A stretch of 64,000 bases of DNA from Bog-532 sp963732345 (lineage in GTDB: Bacteria; Actinomycetota; Actinomycetes; Streptosporangiales; Streptosporangiaceae). Below are positions 7,021 to 15,421 of this stretch, in pieces. The notes beneath the pieces were generated by a model. That model was not told the origin of the DNA. It was given only the letters and a program-made list of their open reading frames with translations, and made no database searches. Within the stretch, counting starts at the first letter, position 1. Each line of letters opens with the position of its first letter. Both the position numbers and the translations under genes were made by a program. The stretch lies in assembly GCA_963732345.1 (NCBI GenBank), contig CAVSZI010000015.1, forward strand, positions 62,001 through 126,000. Reading direction: 5' to 3'.

Positions 7021-7386
7021 TTGCAGTCGCGTCCGAGCTTAGCAGCCCCCGGCCGCTGCCCGGTCCCGCTGTTCGAAGACAGGCTTCCTGGAGGTTCGCT
7101 GAGCATTAGCTGTGGCCGGATACTTGGCGGCATGATCTTGGTGACACTCTTTGTGACCTGGGCGAACAGCGGGAGCCTGGCTCGCATGCCCATGCAAGCG
7201 CTCCACCAGCTGAGGTAAAGCCCCTCGCCCGCGACTCCCCCGTCGCGTGCGGAACGCTCCGGATCTGATCAGGCGGCGGCCGTTCGGGCATGAAAGTTCC
7301 TCCTGCCTGCGAAGCTGTGTCTCGCTAGCCGCGACGCGCGGCCGGGAGCCCGGCCGGGCCGGCCCCGCGCGACGGAGCCGGGCCGG
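7021..7386. other. Intergenic stretch between tRNA-Ala and kinase gene
   Basis: No convincing protein gene. It contains the truncated tRNA-Ala-like relic and GC-rich filler reaching the kinase gene stop. The tRNA-Ala promoter should lie just above 7020 on the minus strand; I see no clear boxes. Confidence 0.5.
7181..7224 (-). pseudogene. Relic of a second tRNA-Ala (5' half)
   Basis: Read on the minus strand, the segment starts GGGGCTTTACCTCAGCTGG and continues TGGAGCGCTTGCATGGGCAT, closely matching the 5' half of a tRNA-Ala. The D stem has one mismatch (CCTC/GAGC), the anticodon loop has an extra G (ATGGGCAT), and homology is lost after the anticodon stem, so no T arm or 3' acceptor strand exists. 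It may be debris from an older integration at this locus. Confidence 0.6.
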
Positions 7387-8997
7387 CTACCGCCGCTGCC
7401 GGGTGTTCGGCTGGCCGGGCGGGGCCTGGCGCGGCCGAAGACTCGGGGACGGGGCGACGGGCGTATGGCTGACGGTTGGCCGCGCGATGGCCGGGGGCCG
7501 CTGCGCGGCGTAGCAGGACCGCGAGGACCGGTTCCAGAGCAGGATGACGGCGCACAGGCCGATGACCCATTCGATGCCGCTGAACGCCTGGGTCGGGCCG
7601 GTCGACGGCGCGTGGGCATCGACGCTGATCCCGCTCACGGTGGCGAGGCAGAAGATGGCCGTGGCCCAGGCCCGGGCGCGGCGCCGGCCGCGTCTGGTCT
7701 CCCGGGCCAGCCAGAGCCACAGGGCGGTGCCGATTACGCCGTGGATCAGCAGGATGGCGACCGCGGCGCCGACCGCGCCCCGGGCCGCCGACTGCTGAGC
7801 GGCTATCACCTGCAGCTCGTGCACGGTGGCCAGGCCGACGATAGTGCCGAGCGCACTGAGGCCGGCTCCGGCATACATCAGCCCCGCCGCCGTGGTCAGT
7901 GAAGACGGCACCGGCGTCCGGCCACCCGGCCAGGCCGGCGCGGCGGGGCCACCAGGCCCAGTGGGCCCGGGTGACCCCGCGGGGTGGGCGGGGTCGGCAG
8001 GGTGGGCGGGACCGGCGGGGTAGGCGGGACCGGCGGGGTAGGCGGGACCCGTGGGGCCATTGACACCGGCGGGGCGTGGACGGGAGGTGCTGTGCGCGGC
8101 GGTGGAGCCGCTCCCCTGCATCCCGGGAGCGCGGGCCGCGACGGCGGCCATCGCGGGCGGAAGCCACGAGTCGGTGAAGTCGCCCAGGTTCCCGGCGGCC
8201 TGGGCCCGGCAGGACTCGATGATCTCTGCCGGGCTGGGGCGGTCCGGCGCGTCCTTGGCCAGGCAGCGCTCGATCAGGGCGCGCAGCGGCCCGGAACAGC
8301 CGGTCAGGTTCGGCGGCTCGTTCAGCACGCGGTGCATCAGCGCGGCCACGTGCCCGTCACCGAAGGGCGCCCGGCCGCCCACGGCGAAGGCCGCCACCGC
8401 GCCGAGCGCGAAGACGTCGATGGCGGGCGTGATGGCCAGGCCACGAATCTGCTCCGGCGCCATGAACTGGGGGGACCCCATGGCCACGCCGCTCTGCGTC
8501 AGATTCGTGGCCTCCGCGGCCCGTGCGATCCCGAAATCGATCACGCGCGGCCCGTCCGGGGCCAGCAGCACGTTGGACGGTTTGAGATCACGGTGGACGA
8601 CACCGGCGGCGTGGATCGCCTGCAGAGCCTCGGCGACCCCGGCCATCAGCAGGATGACCGTCTCCGGCGGCATCGGCCCGTGCTCCGCGACGGCCTGCTG
8701 CAGTGACGGCCCGGGCACGTACGCCGTCACCAGCCACGGCGGTGTGGCCGTGGGATCGGCGCGGAGAAGTTCCGCGGTATACAGCCCGCGCACCCGCTGG
8801 GCGGCCTCGATCTCCTGGCGGAAACGCGACCGGAAGTCCGCGTCGTCGCCCAGTTCCGGCCGGACGACCTTCAGCGCGACGCGCCGCCCGCCCGGCGTGG
8901 ACGCCAGGTACACCCGCCCCATGCCCCCGGCCCCGAGCCGGGCACGAAGGCGGAAACCGCCGATCTCGGCGGGATCGTCACTGGTCAGAGGCTCCAT
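7387..8997 (-). CDS. Membrane-anchored Ser/Thr protein kinase
   Basis: 536 residues. N-terminal Hanks-type kinase (about 12-270) with glycine loop GAGGMG (22-27), catalytic lysine K43 (VALK), HRDLKPSN (H135-D137) and DFG (154-156), then GSPQFMAPE of the activation segment. A disordered Pro/Ala linker follows with six-residue repeats (PAGPAY/PAGPAH), then about four hydrophobic segments in the C-terminal 170 residues and a short basic tail. No PASTA sensor domains are present, so the input signal is unknown. All kinase residues needed for activity are present. It stands alone between the tRNA locus and a TetR gene. Confidence 0.93.
   Translation of the reverse strand: MEPLTSDDPAEIGGFRLRARLGAGGMGRVYLASTPGGRRVALKVVRPELGDDADFRSRFRQEIEAAQRVRGLYTAELLRADPTATPPWLVTAYVPGPSLQQAVAEHGPMPPETVILLMAGVAEALQAIHAAGVVHRDLKPSNVLLAPDGPRVIDFGIARAAEATNLTQSGVAMGSPQFMAPEQIRGLAITPAIDVFALGAVAAFAVGGRAPFGDGHVAALMHRVLNEPPNLTGCSGPLRALIERCLAKDAPDRPSPAEIIESCRAQAAGNLGDFTDSWLPPAMAAVAARAPGMQGSGSTAAHSTSRPRPAGVNGPTGPAYPAGPAYPAGPAHPADPAHPAGSPGPTGPGGPAAPAWPGGRTPVPSSLTTAAGLMYAGAGLSALGTIVGLATVHELQVIAAQQSAARGAVGAAVAILLIHGVIGTALWLWLARETRRGRRRARAWATAIFCLATVSGISVDAHAPSTGPTQAFSGIEWVIGLCAVILLWNRSSRSCYAAQRPPAIARPTVSHTPVAPSPSLRPRQAPPGQPNTRQRR
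7977..8053. repeat. 18-bp minisatellite in the kinase linker
   Basis: About four imperfect 18-bp units (core ggcgggaccggcggggta) encode PAGPAY/PAGPAH/PADPAH hexapeptides in the kinase-membrane linker. The period is a multiple of three, so copy-number change keeps frame. Confidence 0.75.
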
Positions 8998-9349
8998 AGC
9001 CGCTCAGCTCGCCCTTCGCCGACAGCGTCTCCAACCCGGTCAGCTCCGTCCGCTGACCGCCGGCGGAAGGCCCAGTCCGCCGCCGTTGCCTGGTCTCCTA
9101 CCACTGTGACACATACGATTCCATGGCTAACGCGATCGGGTGCCCCAAAAAGTGTGTATCCCCGCACGTCCCGGGCCCTGCACGACGCGCCGGCCGACCG
9201 CCGGGAACCGCCCCGTGGCCACCCGAACGCACGCGGCCGCAGGTCCGCGGCGATAATGGCGGGGGTGCCGATGCCACCAGACGAGCCCCGGCAGGGGCGG
9301 CCCGCGTAAGTCCCGGCCTTGAGTTCCCGTTCGCGCTACGGCTGAGTCC
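8998..9349. other. Intergenic stretch, no gene seen
   Basis: Upstream region of the kinase and downstream of the TetR gene. Short frames here have no good start context or family resemblance. Nothing distinctive was found apart from high GC. Confidence 0.5.
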
Positions 9350-10009
9350 CTAGGCGCAGCCGTGGCGGCGGCCGAGCGCGCGCATCGCCAGGACCACCTG
9401 GTCCTGCCCCGGCGACGGGGGCGCCGGGGCACGGGCCGGGGAAAGGGCCGTGGAGCGCAGGCCGTCCAGCACGTAGCTGAGATGGCGCCGAGCCGCGCCG
9501 GGAGCTGTCCCCGCGGTCCGCTCGATGAGCCCGGCGTTGGCCATCAGGATGAGCACGACGTCCTCGTGGCCGAAGTCCTGGCGCAGGTCACCGCTCGCTT
9601 TGGCCCGGTCGATCAGCTGGGTCAGGGCGTCCAGGGCCTTCGCGCGCAGCCGCTCCAGCTCGGGCATGCCGGAGACCGCGGCGGTCAGCAGATCGGAGAT
9701 CGCCCGGTTGGCGGCCTGCAGCTTGCACAGGAACACCAGGTGGCCGGTGAGGGCCGTCCACGGGTCCGGTTCGGCCAGGGCCTGCGTGGCGGCGTCGACG
9801 ATCTCCTGCATCGCGCCCAGGAAGACGGCGGCGACCAGGTCGCAGCGGGTCGCGAAACGGCGGTAGAGGGTCGCGTTGCCGACGCCCGCGCGGCGCGCGA
9901 TCTCGTCCAGCGGCGCGTCGAGGCCACGCTCGGCGAAGACGGCCACGGCGGCGTTCATGAGCTGGCAGCGGTTGCGTTCGGCGTCCGCGCGCAGCGGCTG
10001 GGTCACCAC
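9350..10009 (-). CDS. TetR-family regulator
   Basis: About 219 residues from a GTG (VTQPLRADAERNR...); the frame extends further upstream but without homology. Residues about 10-55 form the TetR helix-turn-helix (MNAAVAVFAERGLDAPLDEI, then ARRAGVGNATLYRRF). The remainder is the all-helical ligand domain of the type with a C-terminal SBP-like region. It is divergent from a broken NADPH-dependent FMN reductase gene, a frequent pairing, so that gene was probably its target. An inverted repeat TTGTGC-N17-GCACAA (10087-10092 / 10110-10115) in the shared spacer is a candidate operator. Confidence 0.88.
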   Translation of the reverse strand: MVTQPLRADAERNRCQLMNAAVAVFAERGLDAPLDEIARRAGVGNATLYRRFATRCDLVAAVFLGAMQEIVDAATQALAEPDPWTALTGHLVFLCKLQAANRAISDLLTAAVSGMPELERLRAKALDALTQLIDRAKASGDLRQDFGHEDVVLILMANAGLIERTAGTAPGAARRHLSYVLDGLRSTALSPARAPAPPSPGQDQVVLAMRALGRRHGCA

Positions 10010-10198
10010 GAAAGCCAAGCATCCGTGGGCGAGGGCAACGTCACCATGACTCCAGCATAGAGACCTAAGTGGGGAGTACCCCCCGATTGTGCTATTGTCG
10101 CGCTCGATGGCACAACGCCGCAATTGAACGGGCGGTGACGGATGCGGGCGGCCCCAGCGGCATCCTCACGGCAGCACGTCATACGGGACGGGACACAC

Positions 10199-10423
10199 AT
10201 GCTCATTCAGGTTATCTCCGGCACCACCCGCGAGGGCCGCTTCAGCGAGAAAGTCGTCTCCTGGGTGACCGAGCAACTGGAGGCCCGCGAGGACTTCGAC
10301 GTCGAGCAGGTCGATTTGCGTGATCATCCGCTGCCGTTCTTCGACGGAGTCGCCCCGGCGCGGGCTCCCCGCGAGTACACGAGCCAGCGCTGGTGGCGGG
10401 TGCGGCCGAGGATCAGCTGGTGA
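10199..10423 (+). pseudogene. NADPH-dependent FMN reductase, truncated
   Basis: The first 60 or so residues (MLIQVISGTTREGRFSEKVV ... DHPLPFFDGVAPARAPREY) match the N-terminus of the NADPH-dependent FMN reductase family, including the phosphate-binding G-T-T-R-x-x-R segment. Full proteins are about 190 residues; here the frame departs at REYTS and stops after 12 foreign residues. The following bases in another frame (ALVAGAAEDQLVSLTAS) resemble a C-terminal end, which suggests an internal deletion. Divergent from a TetR gene. Not expected to be functional. Confidence 0.75.
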
Positions 10424-10447
10424 GCCTGACGGCTAGCAGGCAGACAA

Positions 10448-11422
10448 CTAACAGGTCACGACGATGCGGACGGGGGCCTCGCCGCGGGCCTGCCTTTCCC
10501 ACGCCTGCGAGACACCGTCGAGCGACACCGACTCGAAGTCGACGCTGAGCTGGCCCGCGCCGGCGTAGGAGAGCACGGCGTTGAGCGCGTCCGCCCGCTG
10601 CGACGCGGTGAGCTCGTTGTTGGTGTAGCCCAGCAGGCGCAGGCACCGGCTGCGGATGGTCGAGCTGTCGATCGGGGACGTCTCCGCGGCCGCGCTGCCC
10701 AGCTGGACGAGCCGCCCGTAGTGCCGGAGGGTGCGCAGCGCCCCGGCCGCGGGGGCGCCGAACAGCGGATCGATCACCAGGTCGGCGGGGCCGTCGCTGG
10801 CATCGGTGAAGCGCCGGGCCAGTTCGGCCACGTCCTCGGTGTCCAGCCGGACCACGGCGTCGGCGCCGCAGCGCCGGGCCCGCTCGGCGGCGCCTTCGGA
10901 CCGGCAGCCCGCGATCACCCGCCGCGCGCCCCGCAGCCGCGCGGCCTGGACCGCGACCTGGCCCACCGCACCGCCCGCGCCGAGCACGATGACCTGCTCC
11001 CCCGGGTACAGCTCACCGCGCCAGGTCAGGGCCGTCCAGGCGGCCACCGCGGACAGGCCCAGGGCCGCGACCAGCTCTGGTTTCACGTCGAACGCGAGCG
11101 GCACCAGGTCCGCCTCCGCCACCGAACAGCACTCGCGCAGGCTGCCGTCCCCCGGCGCCATCCCGGCCCGCGTGGAGAACCACGCCATCGTCCCGGCGGG
11201 CACGCTGGCGGAGTTGAGGACCAGGCCCACGCCCTGCACGCCCGGCACATACGGCAGCTCCGGAGGGCCGAAGTAGGACGTGCCGCTCGCGCACAGCAGA
11301 TCCAGCGGCGTTATCGGGGCCGCCCTGAGCTCAACCAGCGCCTCACCGGGCCCCACGTCCGGCGGCTGCCACTGCTCTACCTCCGGGGCACTCCGGTGCC
11401 CGCGCAGGACGGCGGCTCGCAT
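10448..11422 (-). CDS. MDR-superfamily NAD(P)H quinone oxidoreductase-like
   Basis: 324 residues. N-terminal GroES-like domain (about 1-125) and Rossmann domain with the nucleotide motif GAGGAVGQVA (about 150-159). The catalytic-zinc Cys/His pattern of classical alcohol dehydrogenases is missing, so it fits the zinc-independent quinone oxidoreductase/enoyl reductase branch, which transfers hydride from NAD(P)H to a carbonyl or enone. Length is normal for the family. It is followed after 87 bp by a CoA-transferase on the same strand; a shared catabolic role is possible but not shown. Confidence 0.85.
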   Translation of the reverse strand: MRAAVLRGHRSAPEVEQWQPPDVGPGEALVELRAAPITPLDLLCASGTSYFGPPELPYVPGVQGVGLVLNSASVPAGTMAWFSTRAGMAPGDGSLRECCSVAEADLVPLAFDVKPELVAALGLSAVAAWTALTWRGELYPGEQVIVLGAGGAVGQVAVQAARLRGARRVIAGCRSEGAAERARRCGADAVVRLDTEDVAELARRFTDASDGPADLVIDPLFGAPAAGALRTLRHYGRLVQLGSAAAETSPIDSSTIRSRCLRLLGYTNNELTASQRADALNAVLSYAGAGQLSVDFESVSLDGVSQAWERQARGEAPVRIVVTC

Positions 11423-11509
11423 GAGCTCACCTTACGCAGATTCGATCAGGTGAAAGCCGCAATTAGGGCAAATACGGCCAGTCCCGGCTGGCCGGGCCGG
11501 CCGGGCTGG

Positions 11510-12760
11510 TCACTGGTCATCGGTGGATTCCTCCCGGGAGCCGAAGCCGAGCCAGGCGCGGATGTCGTCGCCGTCGGCATTCAGGGCCGGCGGGGGCAGT
11601 TCGTGCCGGGGCGGCGTCGCGGACATGCGGATCGGGTTGCGGACGGTCGGCACGTCGCCCGTCATCACCACCGGTTCCAGGCCGAGGCTCGCGGCCAGCT
11701 CGACCCCCCCGCGGACGTCGTTGATCGGCCCGCACGGGATGCCCGCGTCAGTGAGGATCCCGAACCACTCCTGGGCCGACTTGGCCGCCAGCCGTTCCAG
11801 CAGCAGCGGCCGCAGTTCCTCGCGGTTGTCGTTGCGCAGGCCGACGCTGCGGAAACGCTCGTCGTCGGCCAGTTCCGGCGCGCCGAGCGCCGCGGCGAGC
11901 TTACGGAACTGCCGGTCGTTGCCCACCGCGATGATGAGGTCCCCGCCGCCGGTGGCCAGCGGCTCGTAGGGGAACAGGCTGAGGTGAGAGTTGCCCATCC
12001 GGTGCGGCACGACGCCCCCGGCCACGTACGCGGACGTCTGGTTGACCATCGCCGACAGCGCCGTGGACAGCAGATTGGTCTCGATGTGCTGGCCCTTACC
12101 GGTGACGTCGCGGTGGTGCAGCGCGGCCAGGATGCCGACCGCCGAGTGCAGCCCGGTGAATACGTCGAAGACGGAGATCCCGGACCGGAACGGCGGGGTG
12201 TCGGGGGCGCCGGTCAGGCTCATCAGGCCGGAGACCCCCTGGACCAGCACGTCGTAGCCGGGCAGCTTCGCACCCTGGCCGGCCCCGAAGCCGCTGATCG
12301 AGCAGTAGATGATGGCTGGGTTGCGGCGGGCGACGGCCTCGTAGTCCAGGCCGAACCGGGCCAGCCCGCCCGGGCGGAAGTTCTGGATGAACACGTCCGC
12401 ACGCTGCGCTAGCGCATGGGCGACGGCCTGGTCGTGGGCGTCGGAGAGGTCGAGGGCGATCGAGCGCTTGTTGCGGTTGACCCCGAGGTAATAGGTGCCG
12501 ACGCCGTCCCGTCTGGGCGGGACCCACTCGCGGGTGTCGTCGCCGGCCGGGCTCTCGACCTTGATCACCTCGGCCCCGAGGTCGCCGAGCATCATGGTGG
12601 CGTACGGGCCGGCCAGGATGCGGGAGAAGTCGGCGACCAGGATCCCGGACAGCGGCCCTTTCGCCGGCTCTTCCTGGGGGTCGGGGGGGTCGGTGGGTCC
12701 CACGGGCACTCCTGTTCCCTGCCGCTGTTGTGCTGTGTTCCCTGCCACGTTCCCTGCCAC
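11510..12760 (-). CDS. Family III CoA-transferase (CaiB/BaiF)
   Basis: 416 residues. After a poorly conserved Pro-rich leader (1-35), the chain matches the CaiB/BaiF family: GILVADFSRILAGPYATMML, GAEVIKVESPAGD, NRNKRSIALDL, and PGYDVLVQ whose Asp is the catalytic residue forming the acyl-enzyme anhydride. It moves CoA between carboxylic acids. An operator-like ACGGACA-CT-TGTCCGT lies 32 bp upstream of the start, and the neighbouring IclR gene has a related site, so IclR control is likely. The substrate cannot be told from sequence. A start nearer GPLSGILVADF is an alternative. Confidence 0.9.
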   Translation of the reverse strand: MAGNVAGNTAQQRQGTGVPVGPTDPPDPQEEPAKGPLSGILVADFSRILAGPYATMMLGDLGAEVIKVESPAGDDTREWVPPRRDGVGTYYLGVNRNKRSIALDLSDAHDQAVAHALAQRADVFIQNFRPGGLARFGLDYEAVARRNPAIIYCSISGFGAGQGAKLPGYDVLVQGVSGLMSLTGAPDTPPFRSGISVFDVFTGLHSAVGILAALHHRDVTGKGQHIETNLLSTALSAMVNQTSAYVAGGVVPHRMGNSHLSLFPYEPLATGGGDLIIAVGNDRQFRKLAAALGAPELADDERFRSVGLRNDNREELRPLLLERLAAKSAQEWFGILTDAGIPCGPINDVRGGVELAASLGLEPVVMTGDVPTVRNPIRMSATPPRHELPPPALNADGDDIRAWLGFGSREESTDDQ

Positions 12761-12791
12761 TGCTGTCCTGGCGCGCCGGGGCCGCCGCTAT

Positions 12792-12807
12792 ACGGACACT
12801 TGTCCGT
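12792..12807. promoter_or_regulatory. Inverted-repeat operator upstream of the CoA-transferase
   Basis: ACGGACA-CT-TGTCCGT is a perfect 7-2-7 inverted repeat between the IclR and CoA-transferase genes. The same half-site and spacing recur at 13875-13890, upstream of the IclR gene and the dioxygenase stump. It is the best candidate for the IclR-family binding site. Confidence 0.65.
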
Positions 12808-12834
12808 CAATGTGCCCGCCGACCCCGCGCACTG

Positions 12835-13773
12835 TCAAATCACCGCCGACGACGGGGGCGTGCCCATCCGGGGGTCGCCAGGGTCGCCGGGCACGCCGCG
12901 GTCGCCGGGCACCCCGCGGTCGCCGGGCACCCCGCGGTCGCCGCGGTCGCCGGGCACGCCGCGGTCGCCGGGCACAATGGTGTGCGGGCGCGACTGCCAT
13001 AGCGCCCAGTCCGCCGAAACCTCCCCGGCCGCGCGCATCAGCTTCGGGAGGTGCTCGTCGACCAGCGTGGCGACGCACGTCTCGGCGGCGTGCACGGTTA
13101 CGTTCATGGCCGCCCGGACTTCGCCGTCACCGTCGCGGACCGGCACCGCCACCGAACGGATCCCGGGCGCCAGTTCCTCGTCGGCCAGGGCCCAGCCCCG
13201 GGCACGGACGGTGCGCAGCTCGTCGTCGATGCGAGCGCGGTCGCGGGATGCGGCGGGCGGCAGCCCGGACCGGCTGGGCTCGGCCAGCGTCGCGGTCAGC
13301 GCCTCGGGGTCCAGCGCCGCGAGCAGCACCTTGCCCTGCGAGGTCTGCAGCGCGGGGAACCGGGTGCCGATGACGACCCGGAGGGTAATGATCTTCGGCA
13401 CCGAGACGCGGGCCACATCGACGATGTCGGACCCGTCGAGCTGGGCCATCGAGGAGGATTCGCCGGTCTGGCCGACTAGGTCCTCCAGGTGCGGACGGGC
13501 GACGTCCCACAGGCCGAGCGAGCCGACGTAGGCCATCCCCAGGCGCAGGACCTTCGGCGTGAGGATGAAGGCCCCCTCCTCCAGCCGGACGAAGCCGAGC
13601 TCGGCCAGGGTCAGCAGCAGGCGGCGCGCGGTGGGCCGGGCCAGCCCGGTGGCCACGGCGATCTCGGTCAGGCTCATCCGCGGGCGGCGGTCGTCGAAAC
13701 AGGCCAGGACGTCCAAGCCCCGCGCCAGCGCCTCGACGAAATCGGGCCCGGTCCCGCGTCCGGCCATGCCCAC
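12835..13773 (-). CDS. IclR-family regulator with collagen-like tail
   Basis: 312 residues. Residues about 10-70 form the IclR winged helix (ALARGLDVLACF, MSLTEIAVATGLARPTARR, LLLTLAELGFVRL). Residues about 80-255 are the effector domain in the style of PcaR/PcaU aromatic-pathway regulators. The tail (about 273-305) is 11 uninterrupted Gly-X-Y triplets (GDR, GVP, GDP), which is collagen-like and not part of the family. It is encoded by a minisatellite. The divergent gene is a stump of an extradiol dioxygenase and the downstream gene is a CoA-transferase, which supports an aromatic catabolism role. Confidence 0.9.
   Translation of the reverse strand: MGMAGRGTGPDFVEALARGLDVLACFDDRRPRMSLTEIAVATGLARPTARRLLLTLAELGFVRLEEGAFILTPKVLRLGMAYVGSLGLWDVARPHLEDLVGQTGESSSMAQLDGSDIVDVARVSVPKIITLRVVIGTRFPALQTSQGKVLLAALDPEALTATLAEPSRSGLPPAASRDRARIDDELRTVRARGWALADEELAPGIRSVAVPVRDGDGEVRAAMNVTVHAAETCVATLVDEHLPKLMRAAGEVSADWALWQSRPHTIVPGDRGVPGDRGDRGVPGDRGVPGDRGVPGDPGDPRMGTPPSSAVI
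12871..12974. repeat. Minisatellite encoding Gly-X-Y tail of the IclR protein
   Basis: About five 18-bp units (cgcggtcgccgggcaccc), one of them a 9-bp half, encode alternating GDR and GVP triplets. All units preserve frame and the glycine register. Confidence 0.85.
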
Positions 13774-13874
13774 CTCCCAGCGCGCTCCCCGGCGCTCTTC
13801 GGCGCTCCGCGCAGCGTCGTGGTCCCTGCGACATAGCGTAGGCCCCGGGGCGTTGTTCCCCTAGTCGCCGCTAA

Positions 13875-13890
13875 ACGGACAACTGTACGC
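13875..13890. promoter_or_regulatory. Second IclR operator-like site
   Basis: ACGGACA-AC-TGTACGC matches the 12792 site in its left arm, spacing and most of its right arm. It lies between the divergent IclR gene and the dioxygenase remnant, as expected for autoregulation plus target control. Confidence 0.55.
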
Positions 13891-13943
13891 TGATGCCGTG
13901 TAGTCTCTCACCGGCTACCGGGCCCGGCAAGGAGAGATGGTTC

Positions 13944-14069
13944 ATGGCGGAACTGGTCGCGATCCTGGCCACTACCCATCACCCGTTCTATTACGCAACG
14001 AGCAAGCTCCCGCCGGAGCAGGCGCCGCCGTTCGCCGCCGAGTGGGTGCGCAAGGTCGAGGCACCGTGA
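13944..14069 (+). pseudogene. Class III extradiol dioxygenase, N-terminal stump
   Basis: A 41-codon frame with a good AAGGAG site reads MAELVAILATTHHPFYY and then PPFAAEWVRKVEAP-stop. This matches the N-terminus of LigB-type class III extradiol ring-cleavage dioxygenases, including the HH pair after the first beta strand (LATTHH). The rest of the roughly 300-residue enzyme is gone. It is divergent from an IclR regulator, the usual partner of such ring-cleavage genes, so a catabolic locus has been truncated here. Confidence 0.7.
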
Positions 14070-14174
14070 GACCCTGACCCGGGCCCGCCCCGTGATCGCC
14101 TCATGTGGACGGGAACGGGCTGGACGGCGGCGGCCTCGACGGGCGGGGGCGGGACGGCGGGGCCTCGACGGCGT

Positions 14175-15419
14175 CTATGAGGTCGTGGGGAGCGCGTCGC
14201 GCTGGCAGGTGAGGAACGACCGCTCGGCGCCGTTGGCCGCGCGCGTGATGGCCGCGTCGTAGGCCGCGGCCGCGTCGGCCGGGCGGCCGAGCCGGCGGAG
14301 CAGGTCGGCCCGGGTCGCGTGGAACAGGTGGTAATCGTCCAGGTCCAGCCGGTCGAGCAGGCCGAGGGCCACACCCGGGCCGTGCAACTCGGCGACCGCG
14401 ACGCAGCGGTTGAGCGCAACGACCGGCGTCGGTGTGATCGCGGCGAGCTGATCGTAGAGCGCGAGGATCTGCCGCCAGTCGGTATCAGCGGCCGTTGGCG
14501 CGTCCGCGTGCACCGCGCTGATGGCCGCCTGCATCTGGTACGGCCCCGGCTGGTTACGGCGCAGGCACGCGCGCACCAGGTTCTGGCCCTCGGTGATCAG
14601 GGCCCGGTCCCACCGGCTGCGATCCTGGTCGGCCAGCCGGACCAGGGACCCGTCGGTGGCGGTGCGGGCCGGACGGCGGGCCTCGGTCAGCAGCAGCAGC
14701 GCCAGCAGGCCCAGCACCTCGGGCTTGTCCGGCATCAGGTCGGCCAGCAGCCGGGCCAGCCGGATCCCCTCCGCGCACAGCTCGGAGCGGATCAGCGCGT
14801 CCCCCACCGAGACCGTGTAGCCCTCGTTGAAGACCAGGTAGACGACGGTGAGGACGAACGGTAGCCGGGCGGTCAGCTCGGCGTCTCGGGGCACACGGTA
14901 CGGGATCTTCGCGTCGCGGATCTTCCGCTTGGCCCGGACCAGCCGCTGCGCGACGGTCGCCTCCGGGGTGAGAAAGGCACGCGCGATCTCCGGGGTCTGC
15001 AGCCCGGCCACCAGCCGCAGGGTGAGCGCGAGCTGCGCTTCGGCACCCAGCGCCGGATGGCAGCAGGTGAAGATGAGCCGCAGCCGGTCATCAGGCACTG
15101 GTTCCACCTCCGCTAGCTCTGCCAGATCCCCGGGGCTGGGCTGGAGCCGCAGCAGGGCGGCCTGGGCCTCCCGGCCGTACCGGGACGACTCCCGGCGCAG
15201 CCGGTCCAGCGCCTTGTTCCGCGCGGTGGTCACGATCCAGCCGCCCGGGTTGGGCGGCACACCCGCCGCCGCCCACCGCCGCACGGCGACGGTAAAGGCC
15301 TCCTGGACCGCCTCTTCGGCCAGGTCGATATCGCCAAAGAGGCGGACCAGGGTGGCCACGGCCCGCCCGGAACTCTCCCGGTAGGCGCGCTCGACGGCCG
15401 TGGTGTCCAGGGCCGGCAC
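14175..15419 (-). CDS. ECF42-type RNA polymerase sigma factor
   Basis: 414 residues from a GTG just after the YCII gene stop. Sigma region 2 (about 8-75, with the DLAEEAVQEAFTVAVRRW helix) and region 4 (about 110-165) are followed by a long C-terminal helical/TPR-like extension (about 180-410, with PFVLTVVYLVFNEGY and ALNRCVAVAE). That extension and the neighbouring DGPF/YCII gene are the signature of the ECF42 group. These sigma factors lack a classical anti-sigma; the extension is thought to control activity. Two bases separate the genes, so they are one operon. Confidence 0.93.
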   Translation of the reverse strand: MPALDTTAVERAYRESSGRAVATLVRLFGDIDLAEEAVQEAFTVAVRRWAAAGVPPNPGGWIVTTARNKALDRLRRESSRYGREAQAALLRLQPSPGDLAELAEVEPVPDDRLRLIFTCCHPALGAEAQLALTLRLVAGLQTPEIARAFLTPEATVAQRLVRAKRKIRDAKIPYRVPRDAELTARLPFVLTVVYLVFNEGYTVSVGDALIRSELCAEGIRLARLLADLMPDKPEVLGLLALLLLTEARRPARTATDGSLVRLADQDRSRWDRALITEGQNLVRACLRRNQPGPYQMQAAISAVHADAPTAADTDWRQILALYDQLAAITPTPVVALNRCVAVAELHGPGVALGLLDRLDLDDYHLFHATRADLLRRLGRPADAAAAYDAAITRAANGAERSFLTCQRDALPTTS

Positions 15420-15421
15420 GT

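Noticed and set aside
8985..9167. 60-codon minus-strand frame upstream of the kinase
   Set aside because: No ribosome site, no homology; overlaps the kinase 5' end.
10721..12412. 563-codon plus-strand frame opposite the MDR and CoA-transferase genes
   Set aside because: Shadow frame; no homology and spans two real genes on the other strand.
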